Of a stretch of DNA of 15,162 nt, positions 1-6,153 are shown in pieces. A model generated the notes under the pieces. The model ran no database searches. It was not told the origin of the DNA and worked only from the letters and a program-made list of their open reading frames with translations. The stretch comes from Spirochaetales bacterium (GTDB lineage: Bacteria; Spirochaetota; Spirochaetia; Treponematales; UBA12059), in assembly GCA_016938515.1 (NCBI GenBank), contig JAFGUM010000252.1, forward strand, positions 1-15,162, in the 5' to 3' direction. Every line of letters starts with the position of its first letter. The first letter of the stretch is position 1. The translations under genes were made by a program, and so were the position numbers.

Positions 1-64
1 CCGGCACGCCGTTACGCGCCATGATGACCAGCTCCTGCCTGAGTAGCGAAGCAAAGGCCCTCAT
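1..64 (-). CDS. ABC-2 type transporter permease, N-terminal fragment (runs off the left edge)
   Basis: Only the first 21 codons are inside the window. The ATG (64-62) overlaps the TGA of the upstream ABC ATPase (63-61) in an ATGA junction, so the two are translationally coupled. The visible protein starts MRAFASLLRQELVIMARNGV. This amphipathic stretch with Arg and Glu just before the first expected membrane span is typical of ABC-2 permeases that pair with a stand-alone ATPase. The permease assignment comes mainly from position, directly downstream of an ABC ATPase in a TetR-led operon, and from this short N-terminus. The rest of the gene is needed to confirm it. Confidence 0.6.
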   Translation of the reverse strand, partial: MRAFASLLRQELVIMARNGVP

Positions 65-918
65 GCCGACAGCTTTCTGCCAGTCAGCTTGATGAAGATA
101 GCTCCCAGGCTCGCTTCCATAGAATGCACAGTTTCTACCGCTCCCGACGAAACAAGCTCCGTTATCCTGACCCGGCCAGCCTTGTCGTCCAGCGCAACCC
201 GCTCGGAGTGCAGTTTGCCGCCATCGCGGTACTCAATTTCGGCAACACGCTCGCCGTAGTTCAGCTTCAGTTCGCGCGGGCTTCCTTCTGCCAGAATTTT
301 CCCCTTGTCCATGAAGGCTACCCGGTCGCACAGCTCGTCGGCGGCGTACATGTTGTGCGTCGTCAGCAGAATCGTAGCGCCACGGTCGCGCTGTTCTCGT
401 ATCATCTCCTTGATAACGAGCGATGTGGTCGGATCCAACCCCGATTCCGGCTCGTCAAGAAACAGCACCTCTGGCCGGTTTATTATAGAACGAAGGAACA
501 GGAGGCGCTGCTTCATGCCCTTGGAGTACTGGCTGACGCGCTTTCTGGCAGCCGCGGCCAAGCCGACTCGATCGAGAAGCCGTAGCGGATCCTCGGTTGG
601 GACCGCGAAAAGCCTGGCAAAGTAGTCGAGGTTCTCGTACCCTGTTAGTTTGCCAAAGAGGTTGGGTAGTTCAAACGAGTAGCCGACACGGTTGAAAAAC
701 GCGGGACGAAGTGATGACACCGCCTGTCCGAGCAGCGCCGCCGAGCCTCGTTGCAGGGTTAGCAGGCCGGTGAGGATATTCTGCACCGTGCTCTTGCCCG
801 CTCCCGACGGCCCGAGGAACCCGTAGATCGTGCCCGGCTCGACGCAAAAGCTCACGTCGTCAACCGCCAGCACGCCCTTGCCGTCGTAATCGTGGCTCAG
901 GTGCTCCACTTCTATCAT
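61..918 (-). CDS. ABC transporter ATP-binding protein (drug/lipid-export type)
   Basis: This 285-aa nucleotide-binding subunit would power the permease encoded next to it. Walker A is GPSGAGKS at residues 36-43. The Q-loop region is GYSFELPNLF near 79-88. The signature YSKGMKQR is at 131-138, Walker B VLFLDEPE at 151-158 (catalytic E156), and the switch His is H188 in LLTTHN. The SFELPN form with a following KLTGYENL recalls ATPases annotated as fluoroquinolone-type exporters, but the substrate cannot be read from the sequence. The ATG (918-916) lies 3 bases after the TetR stop, and its AAGGAG ribosome site lies across the end of tetR. It is therefore cotranscribed and coupled with the regulator. 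The C-terminal 60 residues or so after the ATPase core are accessory and not diagnostic. Confidence 0.93.
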   Translation of the reverse strand: MIEVEHLSHDYDGKGVLAVDDVSFCVEPGTIYGFLGPSGAGKSTVQNILTGLLTLQRGSAALLGQAVSSLRPAFFNRVGYSFELPNLFGKLTGYENLDYFARLFAVPTEDPLRLLDRVGLAAAARKRVSQYSKGMKQRLLFLRSIINRPEVLFLDEPESGLDPTTSLVIKEMIREQRDRGATILLTTHNMYAADELCDRVAFMDKGKILAEGSPRELKLNYGERVAEIEYRDGGKLHSERVALDDKAGRVRITELVSSGAVETVHSMEASLGAIFIKLTGRKLSA

Positions 919-921
919 GCG

Positions 922-1560
922 TTACTCCTTGATTACACTGCGAGCCAGTTCGAGCCGCTCCAGGAGCGACGCCCTGAGCCCTCGGAGCGTCGCCGCCCGC
1001 GAAGCCGTATCGCGTGCGGCGCTCAGCCCGGCCTGAATTTCCAGCTTGATGCCGGTTAGCATCCACAAGAGCACCTGGGCGACCTCGGCCTTGGTGCCAG
1101 CGGGCGTCACGATAGCCCGGAATAGCTCAGCGCTCTCCACCGCGTCGAACAGCGCGACGTATCGCGGCACCAGGTGGGCGGCGTCAGCGCCAGCCATCGT
1201 CATGGCAAAAGAGAATTCGGTGGGATTGTCGGCAAACAGGTCGAATGACAGCTTGATAGCACGAATCAAGCCATCCATCGCGCTTCGGGGCTTATCCTGA
1301 TCAGCGCTCAACGCGCGTAGCGCCGCCAGCTGCCTGCACCCTGAGAGCCAGTGCAGGTACAGGAACAGCCCCTCCTTGTCTTTGAAGTAATTGAAGAGTG
1401 ATCCCTTGGCGATGCCGCACGCTTGTACGATCGCGTTGGTTGAAGCAAGCGCGAAGCCCCGCGCTGAGAACTCATCCTGCGCTGCGCTCAGAATTGCCTT
1501 TTGGCGCTCTGCCGGCAGTTGCCGGAATGAAGCGCTTACCAGATCGTCCCCTCCTACCAT
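922..1560 (-). CDS. TetR/AcrR-family transcriptional regulator
   Basis: This 212-aa repressor is first in the operon with the ABC ATPase and permease. The N-terminal DNA-binding domain (about residues 15-65) has the TetR hallmarks: a first helix around RQKAILSAAQDEFSARGF, then the HTH with TNAIVQACGIAKGSLFNYFKDKEGLF, where the Y/F-F-x-x-K-E-x-L motif ends the domain. The remainder (about 70-212) is the helical ligand-binding and dimerisation part and has no recognisable ligand signature. The start is the ATG at 1560-1558, with AAGGAG about 7 bases upstream (1573-1568). Two TTGACCA-N2-TGGTCAA palindromes lie immediately upstream and bracket its promoter, so it almost certainly represses its own operon. 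The inducer is unknown and may be the compound the transporter exports. Confidence 0.93.
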   Translation of the reverse strand: MVGGDDLVSASFRQLPAERQKAILSAAQDEFSARGFALASTNAIVQACGIAKGSLFNYFKDKEGLFLYLHWLSGCRQLAALRALSADQDKPRSAMDGLIRAIKLSFDLFADNPTEFSFAMTMAGADAAHLVPRYVALFDAVESAELFRAIVTPAGTKAEVAQVLLWMLTGIKLEIQAGLSAARDTASRAATLRGLRASLLERLELARSVIKE

Positions 1561-1571
1561 CTATACTCTCC

Positions 1572-1587
1572 TTGACCATATGGTCAA
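1572..1587. promoter_or_regulatory. TetR operator, proximal site (perfect 16-bp palindrome)
   Basis: TTGACCATATGGTCAA is a perfect inverted repeat. It lies 11 bases before the tetR ATG, overlaps the tetR ribosome site, and covers the predicted transcription start. It shares TTGACCA-N2-TGGTCAA with a second copy 34 bp away, centre to centre. The paired sites next to a TetR gene make it the likely repressor binding site. Confidence 0.85.
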
Positions 1588-1592
1588 TACCA

Positions 1593-1621
1593 AGCATAGC
1601 GCTAATTGACCAGGTGGTCAA
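1593..1621 (-). promoter_or_regulatory. tetR-ABC operon promoter
   Basis: On the minus strand the -35 is TTGACC (1621-1616), followed by a 17-base spacer and the -10 TATGCT (1598-1593). The predicted start is near 1586, inside the proximal operator. The distal operator overlaps the -35. This is a compact self-repressed arrangement. Confidence 0.7.
1606..1621. promoter_or_regulatory. TetR operator, distal site (16-bp near-palindrome)
   Basis: TTGACCAGGTGGTCAA has the same 7-bp arms as the proximal site and differs only in the two central bases. Its outer TTGACC on the minus strand also serves as the predicted -35 element of the tetR promoter, so repressor bound here would block RNA polymerase. 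Confidence 0.82.
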
Positions 1622-1694
1622 GCACGAACCACCAACTTTTTCAGTGTGTGGGTTCGAGGCACGCCACGATGTTGCCTGCAGCAACCGGTTTCAT

Positions 1695-1723
1695 TTGCGC
1701 TGTCATAGATATCAATCTATACT
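1695..1723 (+). promoter_or_regulatory. Predicted promoter of the MFS transporter gene, with overlapping inverted repeat
   Basis: The -35 is TTGCGC (1695-1700), the spacer is 17 bases, and the -10 is TATACT (1718-1723). Transcription would start about 1730, only a base or two before the ATG at 1732. An inverted repeat ATAGAT-ATCA-ATCTAT (1705-1720) fills the spacer and runs into the -10. It could be an operator or may be chance. No -35/-10 experiment supports this; it is a sequence match only. Confidence 0.45.
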
Positions 1724-1731
1724 CTGCCGCC

Positions 1732-3132
1732 ATGGACAAACCTGTACTGGATCGAAAAAGGACGCTGTTGTACAGCCTTGGCGACCTCAGCGCGGCCATT
1801 CCTCTCACCGTGCTCAGCTTCTACCAGCTGTACTTCCTCACCGACGTGGCCAGGCTGGCGCCGAGCGTAGCGTCGTGGTCTATCGTCTTCGTCAAGCTGT
1901 GGGACGCGGTAAACGACCCGCTGCTGGGCGCGTGGTCGGACCGCCTGCGCTCCCCGCACGGGCGGAGGCGCTGGCCCATGGTGCTGGCCGCCGTTCCCCT
2001 CGGTCTGTCGTTCTCGCTGCTGTGGGTGGTTCCTCCCTTCGGCCAGGTCGGCGTCGCTGTCTGGTACACGCTAGCGTTCATCGTTTTCGACACGTGCTTT
2101 ACCGTGTTCCACGTGAGTTTCAACGCGCTGACGCCAGCCCTCGCGGGTGACTACGACGAACGCAGTTCGCTCAACGGCTACCGCATGGCGTTTTCCATAT
2201 CGGGCACGCTCGGGGCGATCATCGTGATGACGCTGCTCGCCGGCGTGATTTCCGACCCCGCGACCCGTTTCGCCGTGGCGGGAGCGGGTCTGGGGCTGTT
2301 CTGCGTGGTACCGCCGTTCCTGGCGTACCGCGCCAGTGCCGGCTTCGACGAGGAATCCTCGCCTACGCCGTTGTCGTCCCCCGATGAAAAGCGCGTAAGG
2401 AGGCAGCCGCTGCGCGCGGCGCTGTTCGAGTCGGCGAGAGCCGTGCTCGCCAACAGGCCTTTCCGGCAGGTCATGGGGCTCTACCTGTTCTCGTGGACGG
2501 CTACCGCGGTGATATCGTCGGCGCTCGTCTACTTCGTAAGCTACTACATGGCGGAACCGGGGCACGCCAACTACCTCGTGCTGGTCGCCGAGGTCGCCGC
2601 GATAGCCTTTATCCCGCTCGTCGTCGCCGCGGCTAAACGCTGGGACAAGCGGCGCGCCTTCATCGCCGGCTGCGTCACCTGGATACTCGTCCAGGCGTCC
2701 ATAGCGCGCATCGCCCCCGACCAGCTTGGCTTCGCGTACGCGCTGGCCGTGATGATAGGCCTCGGCATAGCCACGGCGTACGTGCTGCCGTGGTCGATGA
2801 TACCGGACGCGATAGAGCAGGACACCGCGGCCACGGGGATAGCCCGCGAGGGTTCGTACTACGCGTTCGCGTCGTTCTTCCAGAAGCTGGGCACCGGCGC
2901 CGCGCTGTGGCTGATGGCCAGGGCGATGGATTCGGGCGGGTACGTGACCCCGACCGCGGATACGCCGTTCCCGGTACAGCCCGCCGGAGCCATCGCGTCG
3001 ATTCGCGTGTTCATGGGTGTGGTGCCCGTTGTACTGCTCACCGTTGCCATACTGTTCGCGATTCGGTATCCCGTATCGCGCGAAGACCAGCGCAGCGCAC
3101 GGGAAGCCATCCTGGCCAGGAACCGCGATTGA
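1732..3132 (+). CDS. MFS transporter of the GPH (MelB/MFSD2) family; possible lysolipid symporter
   Basis: This is a 466-aa inner-membrane cation symporter with about 12 spans. Family signs are the start RKRTLLYSLGDLS, LYFLTDV near residues 34-40, and WDAVNDPLLG (57-66). Its D58 and D62 correspond to the cation-site Asp55/Asp59 of MelB. The MelB sugar-site acids Asp19 and Asp124 appear to be Ala and His. By memory, VFHVSFNALT, YRM, YVLPWSMIPDAIE and the C-terminal RYPVSREDQR resemble MFSD2A, a lysophosphatidylcholine transporter. The neighbouring acyltransferase fits a lipid role. The ATG at 1732 is chosen because the conserved sequence begins at once and a promoter ends just before it. An in-frame ATG at 1669 with a weak GAGG is the alternative. 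The lipid substrate is inference; sugar or another solute remains possible. Confidence 0.88.
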   Translation: MDKPVLDRKRTLLYSLGDLSAAIPLTVLSFYQLYFLTDVARLAPSVASWSIVFVKLWDAVNDPLLGAWSDRLRSPHGRRRWPMVLAAVPLGLSFSLLWVVPPFGQVGVAVWYTLAFIVFDTCFTVFHVSFNALTPALAGDYDERSSLNGYRMAFSISGTLGAIIVMTLLAGVISDPATRFAVAGAGLGLFCVVPPFLAYRASAGFDEESSPTPLSSPDEKRVRRQPLRAALFESARAVLANRPFRQVMGLYLFSWTATAVISSALVYFVSYYMAEPGHANYLVLVAEVAAIAFIPLVVAAAKRWDKRRAFIAGCVTWILVQASIARIAPDQLGFAYALAVMIGLGIATAYVLPWSMIPDAIEQDTAATGIAREGSYYAFASFFQKLGTGAALWLMARAMDSGGYVTPTADTPFPVQPAGAIASIRVFMGVVPVVLLTVAILFAIRYPVSREDQRSAREAILARNRD

Positions 3133-3182
3133 ACGGGGCGTCGGGCAGTTTCCGCGCCCCGGGGGAAGCGGAGGCACACGGG

Positions 3183-3268
3183 CGGTATTCTGCGGAGCAG
3201 CGGTATTCTGCGAAGCAGAGGCCTCCCGAGAGGCCGGCGGGCCGAAGGCGTTTTAGTCCGCCTTGGCC
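3183..3268 (+). repeat. 18-bp tandem repeat followed by hairpins in the MFS-acyltransferase spacer
   Basis: CGGTATTCTGCGGAGCAG (3183-3200) is followed directly by a second copy (3201-3218) with one change. Each copy holds a small hairpin, CTGC-GGA-GCAG or CTGC-GAA-GCAG, and the single difference falls in the loop. Next come GGCCTC-CCGA-GAGGCC (3220-3235) and a larger stem with GGCC/AAGGCG arms against CGCCTT/GGCC around an 8-base loop (3240-3268, one bulged G). There is no T-run, so this is not a standard terminator. It may act as an RNA-processing, stability or partial termination element between the two genes. Confidence 0.6.
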
Positions 3269-3299
3269 TGAGGAAGAAGGCCGCTCCCCGGTGGTGGTG

Positions 3300-4073
3300 A
3301 TGGGGCCCGCTGAGGTCCTGCGGTCGTCGTTCCGGCTCGCGGCGACGGTAGTGGCGCTGGGACTGATCGTCGCGGCGACCTCCGTCGCGTCGCTGGCTTT
3401 CAACCCAGGAGGCGTATCGACGAGTGCCGTGCGCCATCGCAGGCGTTGCTACGCGCTCGTGCTGGCTTCGCTGGGGATACGGCTACGTTCCCAGGTCCAG
3501 CCACGCGACAAGGCTGTGCTGTACGTCGGCAACCATCCATCCTGGCTTGACGGCCTCGCGGTGGGTGCGCTTACAGGCGTGTCGTCTGTCGCCTACGAGC
3601 GCGGCTGGCCGGTGATAGACCACTTGATGCGCAGTTTCGGTACGGTGATGGTGGCGCGTGGCTCGACGTCGGGCTTGCCCGCCGCTGTCGATGGCGTCTC
3701 TACGCGGCTGAAGGCCGGCGGATCGGTGGTGGTGTTTCCCGAAGGCGACACGAGCTTCGGCCCCGGCGTGCTGCCGTTCAGGCCAGCGTTCTTCCAGTCA
3801 GCCGTCGACGCGCGCGCGGCTGTAACGGCTCTCGCCGTGTCGTACCGGACGCAACCTCCGTACCCGTCGCCGGATCGGTCGATTCACTGGGTCGACTGGA
3901 CGCCATTCCTGGTTCACGCGGCCCGTATCGCGGGGATGCGTGGCGTAGAAGCGCGCGTTGAGGAGGCCGGCGCCATCGTACCGGATCGTAGCAGGAAAGA
4001 GCTGGCGACCAGCGCTGAGCGGCTGGTAACGGAGCGCCTGTCACGGTTGCAAAAGGAAACCCGGCGGTACTGA
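3300..4073 (+). CDS. PlsC-type 1-acyl-glycerol-phosphate (lysolipid) acyltransferase
   Basis: This 257-aa membrane-associated enzyme probably transfers an acyl chain to a lysophospholipid or lysophosphatidate in phospholipid synthesis or repair. A hydrophobic segment (about residues 13-34) anchors it. Acyltransferase motif I is NHPSWLD, giving the H-x4-D pair H79/D84. Motif II lies around VMVARGS (116-122). Motif III is FPEGD (146-150), where the usual FPEGTRS reads FPEGDTS. Motif IV is near VTALAVSY. The length fits the family. ATG 3300 follows AGGAAGAAGG at 3271-3280; GTG codons at 3291, 3294 and 3297 are alternative starts, and the frame stays open much further upstream over the MFS gene. 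It is likely cotranscribed with the MFS transporter. The precise acyl acceptor cannot be told. Confidence 0.85.
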   Translation: MGPAEVLRSSFRLAATVVALGLIVAATSVASLAFNPGGVSTSAVRHRRRCYALVLASLGIRLRSQVQPRDKAVLYVGNHPSWLDGLAVGALTGVSSVAYERGWPVIDHLMRSFGTVMVARGSTSGLPAAVDGVSTRLKAGGSVVVFPEGDTSFGPGVLPFRPAFFQSAVDARAAVTALAVSYRTQPPYPSPDRSIHWVDWTPFLVHAARIAGMRGVEARVEEAGAIVPDRSRKELATSAERLVTERLSRLQKETRRY

Positions 4074-4089
4074 ACTTCGCGGCGTCTAT

Positions 4090-4109
4090 CTGGTGTACCG
4101 ACACACCAG
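4090..4109. terminator. Candidate weak bidirectional terminator hairpin
   Basis: CTGGTGT and ACACCAG form a 7-bp stem around a 6-base loop between two convergent genes, the acyltransferase (ending 4073) and the YD-repeat gene (ending 4209). Neither side has a good T-run, so Rho-independent termination would be weak. The placement is the main support. Confidence 0.35.
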
Positions 4110-4208
4110 GGGCATGTAGTTGTCTGTGCGCAGTACATTGGTTCGTTTTCCAGTGCCGTGCGGGAGGTCGACCATGGGTTTCAGGCGCTCGTGCTTTCTG
4201 CCGGGTCT

Positions 4209-4787
4209 TTACTGCTGCGCGGGGTAGTACGAGATGGTTCTGATCGTCAGCATCGAAGACTGTTCCCTCGTGCTACCACCTATGGTTTCCAGTTGATGGC
4301 AGGTACACCGGATCCAGTTGCCCGCGACGTCGTATTCGTAGGCGTAGAGTGTCTGTCCGCTCCGGTTTCCCGTGCCGCTGTACCAGGTTTCTGCCGCAAC
4401 GCTCCCCCTTGCGTCGTACTCGTACGCCGTTCTTCTGGCAAGGCCATCATCGGACAGTTCATCCCTGCTTAGCGAGTATCGCGGAGTCGTGTACTGGGCT
4501 AGCTCTACCAGTTTTCCTTCGCCATCGTACGTCTCTACAAGTCGTCCACGCACCACGCCGTCGTCGGCGTACAGGATGAGCTCGACGATGTTGCCGTCCG
4601 CATCGAAGCGCTTGGTCTCGCCGCCAAGCATGACTCCAGGCTCTGTGCGGCTCTGGGCTGTGACCAGTTCGAAGCTTTTTGCTTCTACCGACTCGACGTT
4701 TCCTTCAAGTTCCTCCGTTATCAAGTCGTTAGCGAAGAGAGCTACGGTGCATGAAAGCATGATCATCAGGGCAGACGCGTTCTTCAT
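4209..4787 (-). CDS. Exported YD-repeat-like hypothetical protein
   Basis: This is a 192-aa protein of unknown role. The start at 4787 gives a signal sequence (MKNASALMIMLSCTVALFA, then ND) and has a GGAGAAG site about 8 bases upstream; the open frame extends another 28 codons with no signal-like start. Cleavage after ALFA by signal peptidase I looks best. Cys13 could form a degenerate spirochaetal lipobox, but it sits early in the hydrophobic stretch. From about residue 58 the protein has short strand-turn units such as KRFDADGNIVEL, ETYDGEGKLVEL, YEYDARGSVAAE and YEYDVAGNWIR. These match the YD/RHS-type repeat found in many secreted spirochaete and Bacteroidetes proteins. At this size it is not an RHS toxin. 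It stands alone, convergent with the acyltransferase and divergent from rpsP. Confidence 0.75.
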   Translation of the reverse strand: MKNASALMIMLSCTVALFANDLITEELEGNVESVEAKSFELVTAQSRTEPGVMLGGETKRFDADGNIVELILYADDGVVRGRLVETYDGEGKLVELAQYTTPRYSLSRDELSDDGLARRTAYEYDARGSVAAETWYSGTGNRSGQTLYAYEYDVAGNWIRCTCHQLETIGGSTREQSSMLTIRTISYYPAQQ

Positions 4788-4877
4788 GGTGGCTTCTCCG
4801 TTTTCCAGGCTCGCGACACGGCAGGATCGCGGGCTTGATACTGCTCCGTCGGGTGCTGGCGCTTGCTGCACGACTCA

Positions 4878-4907
4878 TTGACTATGGCACGCCTTTTGCG
4901 TTATAAC
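4878..4907 (+). promoter_or_regulatory. Promoter of the rpsP operon
   Basis: The -35 is TTGACT (4878-4883) and the -10 is TATAAC (4902-4907), with an 18-base spacer (17 if TTATAA is taken). The predicted start near 4914 leaves a leader of about 150 bases before rpsP. The -10 sits in a perfect palindrome GTTATAAC (4900-4907), so a minus-strand -10 is also present, but I see no good -35 for it. Confidence 0.6.
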
Positions 4908-5054
4908 ACCGGGACGCTGATATAGTTATGCCGTGCAGCCGGTTTTTTGCCCAGTTGAATGCCGATTCTACTGGATCAGCAGGCAGCTACGCACAGTCGC
5001 AGGCGGGTGACCGGCTCCGTACTTTCAGTCTAACAGTGTCTTGATAGTGTATCC

Positions 5055-5068
5055 AGGAGGAATTTGTG
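5055..5068 (+). promoter_or_regulatory. Strong ribosome binding site fixing the GTG start of rpsP
   Basis: AGGAGG (5055-5060) is five bases before GTG (5066-5068). It is the strongest Shine-Dalgarno in the window and settles the non-ATG start, because bS16 proteins begin right at this point (MSVKIRLKKFG). Confidence 0.85.
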
Positions 5069-5317
5069 AGCGTAAAGATCAGGCTCAAAAAATTCGGTGC
5101 CAAGAAGCGCCCGTATTATCGTATCGTGGTTCTCGACTCCCGCCAGGCTCGTGATGGCAAGACCATCGACGAACTTGGCATCTACCAGCCAATCGAGAAG
5201 GAAGGCTCCCAGCTTCGTGTAGACGAAGTCAAGGCCAAAGCCTGGCTCGCCAAAGGCGCGACGCCCACCGATACGGTTCGTAGCCTCCTCAACAAGCAAA
5301 ACATTCGCCTCGGCTAA
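5066..5317 (+). CDS. rpsP: 30S ribosomal protein bS16
   Basis: This 83-aa small-subunit protein is needed for 30S assembly. The N-terminus MSVKIRLKKFGAKKRPYYRI, followed by VVLDSRQARDGKTIDELG and the later YQP segment, is the standard bS16 signature. The length is normal for the family. It starts with GTG, supported by an AGGAGG site. It heads a long operon with KhpA, RimM, TrmD and bL19. In several other bacteria ffh lies just upstream of rpsP; here that place is taken by a divergent exported-protein gene, so rpsP has its own promoter (4878-4907). Confidence 0.98.
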   Translation: MSVKIRLKKFGAKKRPYYRIVVLDSRQARDGKTIDELGIYQPIEKEGSQLRVDEVKAKAWLAKGATPTDTVRSLLNKQNIRLG

Positions 5318-5405
5318 AAATCGGCGCGTTCGCGTCGTCGCCGTGGCCTGCCAAAGGTAGCCCGGCGATTGGTCGTCGCTGGACGCATCATGAAAGGGCC
5401 GAACG

Positions 5406-5639
5406 ATGGAACGTGATTTTATAGAGTATGTAGCCAAGTCACTGGTGGATGATCCCGCGGCGGTCTCCGTAAATCTCGTCGAAACCGACGAGGGTACGGT
5501 CATCGAGCTCAGGGTCGCCCAGGATGACATTGGCAAGGTTATTGGCAAGCGCGGACGCATAGCCAAAGCGATCCGGACCTTGCTGTCCGCCGCCGCTACC
5601 AGGGGCGGTAAAGACGTCAAGCTGCAGATCCTCGACTGA
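5406..5639 (+). CDS. khpA: KH-domain RNA-binding protein KhpA
   Basis: This is a 77-aa single-KH-domain protein (YlqC/KhpA family) that binds RNA and in Gram-positive bacteria pairs with KhpB. The GxxG loop is visible as IGKRGR within DIGKVIGKRGRIAKAIRTLL (about 42-61), and the following helix and LQILD end are typical. Length and position between rpsP and rimM match the conserved gene order. It follows rpsP after an 88-base gap that contains short GC-rich inverted repeats but no clear terminator. The ribosome site is weak (AAAGGG about 8 bases upstream). The stop is one base before the rimM start. Confidence 0.93.
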   Translation: MERDFIEYVAKSLVDDPAAVSVNLVETDEGTVIELRVAQDDIGKVIGKRGRIAKAIRTLLSAAATRGGKDVKLQILD

Positions 5640-5640
5640 C

Positions 5641-6141
5641 GTGGACGAACTCGCCCTCGGTCGCCTGGGAGCCCCGCACGGCCTCGACGGGCGCATAAAG
5701 CTGGTACCCTTTTCCGGAGAAACAGAACATCTGCACGACCTGGCCGCGGTTTCGTTGCGTGGTAATGGTCGTACGGTTCAGGCGCGGGTTGCGTCGGTTC
5801 GTGAAGCCGGCGCCAGCGTTCTTGTCAAGTTTGACGGTTATGATTCCCCAGAAGCCGTACGCGCCCTCGTGGGGCTGGAGTTGTGGGCGCCACGAGGCAA
5901 CGCTGCTCCCCTCGACGATGGCCAGTACTACTACGCCGATCTCGTTGGCTGCATGCTTGTAGACGGGGATCGCGAAGTAGCCACGGTAGTGGCTGTGTGC
6001 GACAGCGGCGGCGGAGACCTCCTGGAGATCGCCGGCAGTGACGGCAAATCCGCGTACGTACCATTCCGAAAGGAATTTGTAGGTCGCGTAGACGTGGCTG
6101 CCAAGCGTATTGAGCTGATAGCGCCCTGGATTCTGGACTGA
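5641..6141 (+). CDS. rimM: Ribosome maturation factor RimM
   Basis: This 166-aa cytoplasmic factor assists 16S rRNA processing and 30S head assembly, binding S19. The N-terminal RimM domain starts LALGRLGAPHGLDGRIKLVPFS (the usual GxhGhrGxhhh motif). The C-terminal PRC-barrel starts at about residue 95 (DDGQYYYADLVGCMLVD) and ends VAAKRIELIAPWILD, near the usual family end. The start is GTG at 5641, one base after the khpA stop, without a clear Shine-Dalgarno, so translation probably depends on ribosomes finishing khpA. TrmD follows after 12 bases, as in most bacteria. Confidence 0.95.
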   Translation: MDELALGRLGAPHGLDGRIKLVPFSGETEHLHDLAAVSLRGNGRTVQARVASVREAGASVLVKFDGYDSPEAVRALVGLELWAPRGNAAPLDDGQYYYADLVGCMLVDGDREVATVVAVCDSGGGDLLEIAGSDGKSAYVPFRKEFVGRVDVAAKRIELIAPWILD

Positions 6142-6153
6142 GGCGACGCTACC

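Noticed and set aside
1728..1735. GCCGCCATGG around the MFS start resembles a eukaryotic start context
   Set aside because: Everything else in the window is bacterial, so the match has no meaning here.
1398..2150. A 250-codon plus-strand frame across tetR and the MFS start
   Set aside because: It crosses the operator region and two real genes in other frames, is Arg/Pro-rich, and shows no domain.
2071..3177. A 368-codon open frame on the minus strand, antisense to the MFS gene
   Set aside because: It is rich in Arg, Gly and His with no recognisable motif, and lies wholly opposite a well-supported transporter. This is what GC-rich codon bias produces on the reverse strand.
4931..4948. Possible terminator: a small stem before six T's upstream of rpsP
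   Set aside because: Only three base pairs (CCG/CGG) form before the T-run, too weak for termination. It lies in the rpsP leader, where attenuation would need a better stem.
5318..5405. GC-rich inverted repeats between rpsP and khpA as a terminator or riboswitch
   Set aside because: Stems are short (about 5 bp), there is no T-run, and no known leader motif is visible. It is probably ordinary intergenic sequence, perhaps with mild folding.
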